In this document: piece after piece, positions 9,135 through 15,359 of the stretch
How the letters are laid out: each line of letters begins with the position of its first letter
Position numbering within the stretch: the first letter of the stretch is position 1
Source of the DNA: Synura sp. LO234KE
Taxonomy: Eukaryota > Sar > Synurophyceae > Synurales > Mallomonadaceae
Length of the DNA stretch: 15,359 nt
Assembly (NCBI GenBank): GCA_015143735.1
Contig: VKHC01000212.1
Span: 1 to 15,359, forward strand
Reading direction: 5' to 3'
Position numbers and translations under genes: made by a program
Notes under the pieces: generated by a model
What the model was told of the DNA's origin: nothing
Databases searched by the model: none
The model's input: the letters and a program-made list of their open reading frames with translations, nothing else

Positions 9135-10596
9135 TGCGCCCCCCCCTCCCCCCCCCCCCCCCCCCCCCCCCTCTGCGCCCCACCGCACCTGTACGACCAC
9201 CTTCATCATCCCTCCCCTGCGCACTCTGATCCTCCTCCACTGCGCTCTCAGCACCAACAATTTCAGAAGAGGCTGCAAGCATTTCCACCACCTGCCGCCC
9301 AGCCCTCCTTACCCTGCCCTTACCACGCGCCATGCCATTCCCGCGGGCCGCGCGGTGATCACCCCGCTCGGCCGAATAGCCCGCCGGGAGAGCTACCGTT
9401 ACATTGACGTCACCTGTCACAGTATCCTCCAATGAAGTTGCGTGGAGTCCATCCGTTTGGACCGCAAGGCCAGCAGGTATCAATCCATGTGGCGCGACCA
9501 CAACATGGCCCCCAGTGGTACGACCTGTCTCCTCCTCCTCCTCACCATCCTTGGTGTCGATAATCTGCGATCCCTCGGGACTGCTGATGACATCCCAGTG
9601 TCGGCCCGACTCCAATGGCTTCGACTGCTTGTATTCCCAAGATTTACCATCGCCACTTGCGCCGCAATGGGCAAGCTCTCTTGGGTCCGCCGATAACCGC
9701 GTTGTGGTGGAGGCCGTCGAGCGGTCCCCCGATTCCATCATAACCTCTCCACCGCCCCCGCCGCTAGCGAACTCTACTGTACATTCATGTCGAGTGGCAG
9801 AGGTGTCCGGTAAGTTCAAGTCCAAGTCAGTGTCAGTGTCAGTATCGGAGCCAAAGAAATCCAGTCCAGTGGTTGCTACATGATACTCCATCGGAGAATT
9901 GATTTCGAGCTCTGGCATATTTTTAACCAAAATGTGTACGGGTGAAGGCACAATTATATCTTGCCGGTTCAAACTTGATTTATCATTATTTTCCTCGTTA
10001 GGGTTTCCATCCTCGCCACCATCACAATAACGAATAAGCGTCACAGGCTCGGCCATTAAATCCTGCGATACAACAGTGGCAGATTCAGATTCAACTTCAT
10101 CATCTGCTTGGAAGGAAGCATGGACGAGCTCCTCTGATGTTCTCTTTTTATCGAAGGACATGTTTTGGTCAATTTCCCGTGTTTGAAAGTCTTCTGAAAG
10201 AACGTCACTATCATTTACAACAAGCGTACCGTCTTGGTAAGATATATTAATATGAGATGATACTGGCTTTACTAATGTGCACTCCGTATGTCCAAATTTA
10301 ACTCGTGCTCCAAAATAAATTTCTATTTTTTCATTTCTCTTCAACTTCTCGAATGAATTCATCCCTGAACTCCAGAAATACGTACCTAAGTTCGATCTCA
10401 GATCCCTTATTAAAATCGATGTTCCGTCAAGCACGATAATTTCAGCATGGCGATCGGAAATACCGTCATGATCTAGGATACAATCACATAGCGAACATCT
10501 TCCTACAATATTTTCACCCATTAGCAAGTCCAAACGCGATCCCATATAATCTAATGCTGCAAGGCATTCTCCTTGATATTCATCATATTCGGTCAT
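7909..10596 (-). CDS. FHA and tandem BRCT protein, MDC1-like DNA-damage scaffold
   Basis: 895 residues in one exon from ATG at 10596. Residues about 24-112 are an FHA phosphothreonine-binding domain with all hallmark residues: G32-R33, S47, H50 and N69 followed by GT (71-72). An acidic SDTD motif begins at S250. Residues 290-640 are low-complexity, with glycine runs encoded by a G homopolymer tract. Residues about 645-895 are two BRCT repeats: T649 in IIFTG and R683/K686 in LKRTPK align with the phosphoserine-binding T1898, R1933 and K1936 of human MDC1, and WGFSLQDTLSRERGR matches the linker between MDC1 BRCTs. MDC1 binds phosphorylated H2AX in chromatin and recruits repair factors. Similar BRCT pairs occur in PTIP and plant BRCT proteins, so a PTIP-type relative is the alternative. 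A nuclear role in the damage response is inferred. The 5' third is AT-rich and the rest GC-rich. Confidence 0.85.
9097..9171 (-). repeat. Long C/G homopolymer tracts inside the FHA-BRCT gene
   Basis: On the plus strand, 37 C (9097-9133), then GTGCG, then 8 C, T and 24 C (to 9171). Read on the coding strand they give glycine runs. The G-rich coding strand could form G-quadruplexes. Tract lengths of this kind are unreliable in assemblies, but FHA and BRCT parts lie in the same frame, so the net length as given is frame-compatible. Confidence 0.9.
9811..9849 (-). repeat. Short tandem repeat encoding Asp-Thr and Asp-Leu pairs
   Basis: Near-hexamer repeats (TCAGTG on the plus strand) encode SDTDTDTDLDL starting at residue 250 of the FHA-BRCT protein. 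The tandem copies may have arisen by slippage, and they create the SDTD motif discussed in the findings. Confidence 0.8.
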
Positions 10597-10897
10597 TTAA
10601 GGGTCGTATATTGGTGTATTAAATTGGGGAAATTGTTTTGAAAAAATTGTTTTGAAAAAATCCAACAAACAAATCCCACATGTACACATGGCTTTTCCCA
10701 TCCTGCAGTGTTGCTGTACAGTTGCAGTAAATTTCCGCCAAGATTCATTTGGTATTTACTTATAAGAAACGATCCAAAAAACATATAAAAGTATTGCGGT
10801 AAAAATTCGCATGTCAACAAACAGAGTAATTGCATTTGATGACGACTTAAATGGCTAGTGTTACCTTTCTCAACCATATACAATCAGTTTTCCTCTC
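10597..10897. promoter_or_regulatory. Shared intergenic region between two divergent genes
   Basis: About 300 AT-rich bases between the start of the FHA-BRCT gene (minus) and the first ATG of the ABC transporter (plus). Both promoters must lie here or inside the genes. It contains a tandem GTTTTGAAAAAATT-like duplication at about 10630-10660. A possible tiny first coding exon of the transporter lies at 10851-10857 (see the transporter entry). No clear TATA box was identified. Confidence 0.5.
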
Positions 10898-13800
10898 ATG
10901 ATCTTGTTGTTACTCACAGAACGGATTCCGAAAAATGTGGAGGACCTTCAAACTGCACTCTTGGATTACAAGAGAAAATATGAAATATTGCTTTCTAAGT
11001 TTAACGCGTTGGAAGCGTCAGCCCTCAAGTACGGAATATCGGTGAATGAGGAAGGGAACATCGCGGAGGAATCTGAAACTCGGGAATTAATTCACCAACG
11101 AGCCCCGCGGGCCTATCAGCTTAAAGACACAAGAGTAGAATCCATTAAGAATTTGATGACCAGATATAAATCTTTGATAAAAGAATCTCATTTAGTGATC
11201 AGCTACAAAAACCTGAGCTTTTCAATTTTAGCTCCTAAACCTAAAACAAAAACTGTTGGGACCGTCTTAAAGAGTTTGGTATGCGGATCAGGCCCCAAAG
11301 TGCCTGTTAATATACTCCAAGATCTGTCTGGTAAAATTAAACAGGGGAAACTCACTTTAGTAATTGGCCCCCCCGGTATAAATACATATCCCTTATATTT
11401 GCCTTCAGTGAATTAATTCATCATTAAGGATCATCCAAGTCTTCATTTTTGAAGGCCTTGTCTGGACAGATCTCTTTGTCTAAGTTGCAAGGAGAGATTA
11501 GGTACAACGGGGAAACCCCTGACCCAAAGAAGTTTTTGGTCCCAAAGTTGGTTTCCTATGTCGCGCAAACGGACTTGCATGCGCCCGCATTGACGGTATT
11601 TGAAACTTTTGAGTTTGCCTGGAAATGTACCACCGGTGGCCATCACGCATACGGAGTGGCGAAGGACGCGGATTGTGCCGAGATTTTGAATGATGCGGAC
11701 AAGGACTTGAATCGGGTACGCCGCGGTCTCTGGGGTTTGAATCTACTTATCTATCGAATAGCCTTTGCGAACATCTCTGAAATACGTTTGTACTCATCGT
11801 ATACACCCATTTGTTTGCATTCGGGTGGTTACCGTAAAGGTAAAAAATGTGCTTACGCTTTTGGGGCTCAACGGCTGTGCAAATACGGTGGTTGGTGACG
11901 GGTCGCTCCGAGGTGTGAGTGGCGGGGAGAAGAGGCGGGTGACCGTGGGCGAGATCATGATGACTCCCACCCGCGTGAAATGCTTTGACGCGATAACCAA
12001 CGGCCTGGACTCCTCCACGTCCTTCGATATCATCCGCTCATTCAAGATCTTCTCCCAAGTCACGGGATTTACCGCGGTCATATCCTTGCTCCAGGTCTGA
12101 GACACCTAACCACTGCTACACCTAAACGGTAGTGATCGACCCGACCCCCCTTCACCACCTTCCTTGCGTTACCATGTGTCCTCTCGTAGCCGTCGCCAGA
12201 GGTATATGAGCTCATGGATGACATCATTCTGATGGCGGAGGGTCACATCATCTACCAGGGACCCCGGACGAAAATCACGAGTTATTTCGAGACCCTCGGG
12301 TACAGATGCCCCCCACTGGTGGACGTGGCGGATTTCCTGGTGCAGATCCCCACCCACGAGGGCGCTCGGTTCGTCGACAGCTCGAAATCCAGAGACGAAG
12401 TCCCCCTCGGCGCCTCTCGGTTGGCTGCGGCGTGGAAAGCCTCCTTGCTGTTCCGGTCGATGCTCGAGGAGGAGGACCCCGACGAGCAGAAGGGCGGCGG
12501 GGAGGGGACGGGGCATCAGTGGGACGAGACGGTGCGAGTGCCCTATGCAGGCTCACTTTGGTTCCACACCAAACTACTGATAGCGAGGCAGTTCTTGCTG
12601 CTGCGTAGAAACACGGCGTATGTGCGCGGCCGGGTGGGTCAAGTTCTGGTGGTGGGCGCGGTGACCGGGTCCTTGTTCAACACCCTCTCCACCTCCGACT
12701 ACATCAGCATGATGGGCGTGATCTTCTTCTGCGGGATGTTCCTCGCCCTCTCTAACTTCGCGATGATCCCCTCCGTCATCGCGGACAGAGACGTGTTCGC
12801 CAAGCAATCCATCGGGTACTTCTACCCCACCCTCTCCTACGTGGTTTCGAAGTCGATCGCCGACTACCCGATATTCCTCACGGAGACAATTGTCTTCTGC
12901 TCCATCGTCTATTGGTCCGTGGGCATGTCCGCCGAGGAGTATGGTGGAAGGTTCTTCATGTTTCTGCTCGTGGTGTTTCTCTTCTGTCTCAGCCTTAGTC
13001 AGATATTCCGCTCCATCGTCTACCTCATTTCTTCACCCGTGGCCTCTCGGCCTTTGTGTGGTCTGGCGGTCATGATCATGGTACTCTTCTCGGGATTTAT
13101 TTGTCCCAAAAATGTCATTCCCGACCCCTGGATATGGGCCTACTACCTGAACCCCGTGGCCTGGATGGTACAAGCGCTGCTCATCAACCAGTTCACTTCA
13201 AATCGGTACGACTTCCCAGTGGGAAACGGGTCTGAAGAGCGCTTCGGCCACTATGTCCTTCGCTTCAACAGTTTTGAGACGGAGTACATCTGGGTGTGGT
13301 ACGCAATCATATATATGGGAGCTGTCTATGTGGGTCTGCTTCTTTGCTCGGTGGTGATCCTCAACCTGGTGCGTCCGAGTACTGGGTACGTACCTGTGTC
13401 CGCAGACCCCGAGCTGGAGGAGGAGGGCGAGTTCGGCGGCTTCAAGACACAAGAGATCAAATTTCATCCGACGACTTTTGTGTTCAAAGATATTTGGTAC
13501 ACGGTGAAGCTGGGCTCCGAAGAGCTCGACTTACTTCGCGGAGTCAGTGGATACTTCAATCCTGGTACACTCACCGCTCTAATGGGGTCGTCCGGTGCCG
13601 GGAAAACTACTCTACTCGACGTTTTGTCAGGCCGCAAGACTACGGGTAAAATAAAAGGGCTCATATCCGTGAATGGCAAGCCCAAGAATCAGAAGACCTT
13701 TCGCCGAGTTATGGCTTATGTGGAGCAGTTCGATACGCTGGCTGTCCGGGACACGGCGAGGGAGGCGGTGGAGTTTTCTGCTGCCCTGCGTTTGCCTCGG

Positions 13801-15359
13801 GAGATATCGACTGAGGCGAGGGAGGCCTGGGTCCGGGACGTCCTCCATTCTCTGGAGCTAGAGTCCTTAGAGAATACGATTGTCGGGTTGGAGACGGAGG
13901 GAGGAATGTCGTTTGAGCAGCGCAAACGCGTGTCCATCGCTGTCGAGTTGGCCGCCAACCCATCCATGATATTTCTGGATGAGCCCACCACAGGTCTCGA
14001 TTCGAGGGCAGCGCAAGTACTCGTTCGCGTGGTCCGGCGTCTGGCCGCCTCTGGAAGGAGTATTGTTTGTACCATCCACCAGCCGTCATCCTTCATTTTC
14101 AACAATTTCGACTCGCTTCTGTTGCTCAAACGAGGAGGGCAAACGGTGTATTTCGGGGAACTGGGCGAGCATTGCTCGAAACTCATCGATTACTTCACCA
14201 GGATTCCAGGGGTGCGGGCGATCGAGCACAATCAGAACCCAGCCACCTGGATGCTCGACCAGATAGGCGCCGGGACGACGGGCGCATCCTCGTCAGCTAT
14301 GGACTTCCACGAATACTACAAGCGCTCACCAGAGGGTCGTGGCAATGCTGGTGCAGTGGAGGCGTTGATATCGGAGATGGAGGTGGACGACCAGGACGAC
14401 GATGACACAATCAATAACCAGCTCATGCACGATCCGGAGGAGGAGGAACACCTGACCCACTACAACGCGAGCGAGCTCACTCAACTGCGCTATTTGATCT
14501 GGAGGAGTTTCATCAGCTACTGGCGCACTCCGAGCTACAATATCGCGCGCATGATTGTCAATCTCATCATCGCCCTGATCTTCGGCTCCGTGTACTCCCA
14601 ACAGGTCTACCGAAACGTGTCGGATATTCGGGCCCGCGTAGGCGTGATGTACACGACGCTGAGCTACACAGGGACGATCGGACTGATGACTGTGATTCCC
14701 GTGGTACTTATGAGTCGGAAAGTCTTTCGCCGCGAGCGGTTGTCCAGTATGTACCGAGTGTACTACTACGAGTTGTCCATGGGCTTGGTGGAAATACCCT
14801 ATCTGATCGTGTCTGCTCTGGTCTTCACGCTGCCCTTCTTCTTCATCGTGGGCTTCGATAAGGGCGATGTAGCGAAGAAGTTCTTTTGGTACTGGTTCTT
14901 TGAGTACATCTACCTTCATACACAGATCATGATCGGTCACTTTCTAGGATGGGTGGCCCCTAGCGAAGATGTGATCACAGGTGAGTGCACCAAGATTACT
15001 TTCCTTCATTATGAAGTGCACTGAAATTCGGTCGTTTCTTACAATTCTGTCATCCTCCTCAATCAGTGCTGGCAGGCGTGGTGAACATTATGAACAGTAT
15101 CTTCTGCGGATATCTGATTGCGAGTCAGAATATACCGAGCTTTTGGATCTTCATGTACTATTTGAGTCCCCTGCACTACGCGTTGGAGGGCCTGGTGTTC
15201 TCGCAGGCACACGGCGATCGCACGCCTGTCACTTCTTTCTCAGGAACCGTTATTACCGCTGAGGAGGGATACGCTGAGCTATTTTCCCAATGGGGCTACG
15301 ACCACATCGGAATAGATGCGATGGCCTTAATCCTTTTCATAGTAGGGCTGAGGTTCGTC
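10898..15359 (+). CDS. Full-length PDR-type (ABCG) ABC transporter, five exons, C-terminus cut off
   Basis: Exons 10898-11375, 11429-11715, 11840-12094, 12190-14980 and 15067 to the window end join in frame to 1368 residues. Order is NBD1-TMD1-NBD2-TMD2, as in pleiotropic drug resistance exporters, which pump lipophilic compounds across membranes. A short coiled coil (residues about 13-45) precedes NBD1. NBD1: Walker A GPPGSSKSS (157-165), signature VSGGE (281-285), Walker B CFDAITNGLD with Ala at 306 where Glu is usual. NBD2: Walker A GSSGAGKTT (806-814), MSFEQRKR (913-920) in place of LSGGQ, Walker B FLDEP (D937, E938), H-loop His970. Each TMD has about six hydrophobic segments, with a PDR-like motif SPVASRPLCGLAVMIMVLFSGF in TMD1. 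Only some 15-30 residues are probably missing. The start is uncertain: TTACTCACAG at 10909-10918 may be an intron end, with ATGGCTA at 10851-10857 as first exon. Numbers assume 10898. Confidence 0.88.
11376..11428 (+). other. Intron 1 of the ABC transporter, inside Walker A
   Basis: 53 bases, CCCCG|GTATAA to ATTAAG|GATC. It splits the glycine codon at the fourth position of the NBD1 Walker A. Splicing joins GPPG to SSKSSFLKALSGQ, the expected PDR sequence; the unspliced frame ends at TAA within the intron. Confidence 0.85.
11716..11839 (+). other. Intron 2 of the ABC transporter
   Basis: 124 bases, CGG|GTACGC to GTAAAG|GTAAAA, phase 0. Splicing joins DADKDLNR to VKNVLTLLGLNGCANTVVGD, which leads into the NBD1 signature. 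The read-through frame does not give the family sequence. Confidence 0.8.
12095..12189 (+). other. Intron 3 of the ABC transporter
   Basis: 95 bases, CTCCAG|GTCTGA to TCGTAG|CCGTCG, phase 0. It lies just after the NBD1 H-loop position and joins SLLQ to PSPEVYELMDDIILM, which matches the PDR consensus. Read-through gives a stop two codons in. Confidence 0.88.
14981..15066 (+). other. Intron 4 of the ABC transporter
   Basis: 86 bases with a canonical GTGAGT donor and AATCAG acceptor, phase 1. It joins PSEDVIT to VLAGVVNIMNSIFCGYLI in TMD2, followed by the family's IPSFWIFMYYLSPLHYALEG. Confidence 0.9.

Noticed and set aside
8972-9229. Plus-strand open frame with long proline runs
   Set aside because: It is the complement of the glycine runs in the FHA-BRCT gene; homopolymer C reads as proline in every frame. 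The recognisable domains are on the minus strand.
14326-14940. 204-codon open frame on the minus strand
   Set aside because: It lies opposite the second half of the transporter, whose plus-strand frame matches a known family; its own translation resembles nothing.
1-15359. Prokaryotic features: operons, CRISPR arrays, Shine-Dalgarno sites
   Set aside because: No regularly spaced repeats are present, and introns in two genes plus a spliceosomal protein show the DNA is eukaryotic.
1-15359. tRNA or rRNA genes
   Set aside because: I saw no cloverleaf with a T-arm GTTCRA core in the right setting and no rRNA-like stretch; a covariance-model search was not possible.

Overview
The window is nuclear DNA from a eukaryote, probably a protist or alga. 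It holds a split gene for a spliceosomal protein (PRP4), short introns of about 50 to 125 bases with loosely conserved donors, a full-size PDR/ABCG transporter in pieces, long non-coding stretches and the remains of a non-LTR retrotransposon. I cannot fix the lineage from sequence alone. A TPR protein with a signal-peptide-like N-terminus would fit an alga with a secondary plastid, but this is weak evidence.

Layout. Bases 1-588 are non-coding and carry one copy of a dispersed repeat. Bases 589-2467 (minus) encode a PRP4-like U4/U6 snRNP WD40 protein in three exons. It is divergent from a TPR protein at 2488-3264 (plus), and the two start codons are only 20 bases apart. Bases 3265-4811 are non-coding and rich in small repeats and inverted repeats, including a MITE-like element at 3955-4187. 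Bases 4812-6520 hold a decayed LINE-type retroelement with a broken zinc-knuckle motif and an RNase H-like start. Bases 6521-7908 are AT-rich and without a recognised gene, with a second copy of the dispersed repeat. Bases 7909-10596 (minus) encode an 895-residue protein with an FHA domain at the N-terminus, an acidic SDTD motif, a long low-complexity linker and an MDC1-like tandem BRCT at the C-terminus. About 300 bases away and divergent, 10898-15359 (plus) is a full-length PDR/ABCG transporter in at least five exons, cut by the window end just before its C-terminus.

The genes are not an operon or a single pathway: they cover splicing, an unknown TPR function, DNA-damage signalling and membrane transport. 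The most interesting item is the MDC1-like protein. It combines the FHA domain, an SDTD motif and the BRCT phosphoserine-binding residues of the animal checkpoint scaffold MDC1 in what appears to be a non-animal genome. Second is the transporter, whose first nucleotide-binding domain has lost key catalytic residues while the other composite ATP site looks intact.
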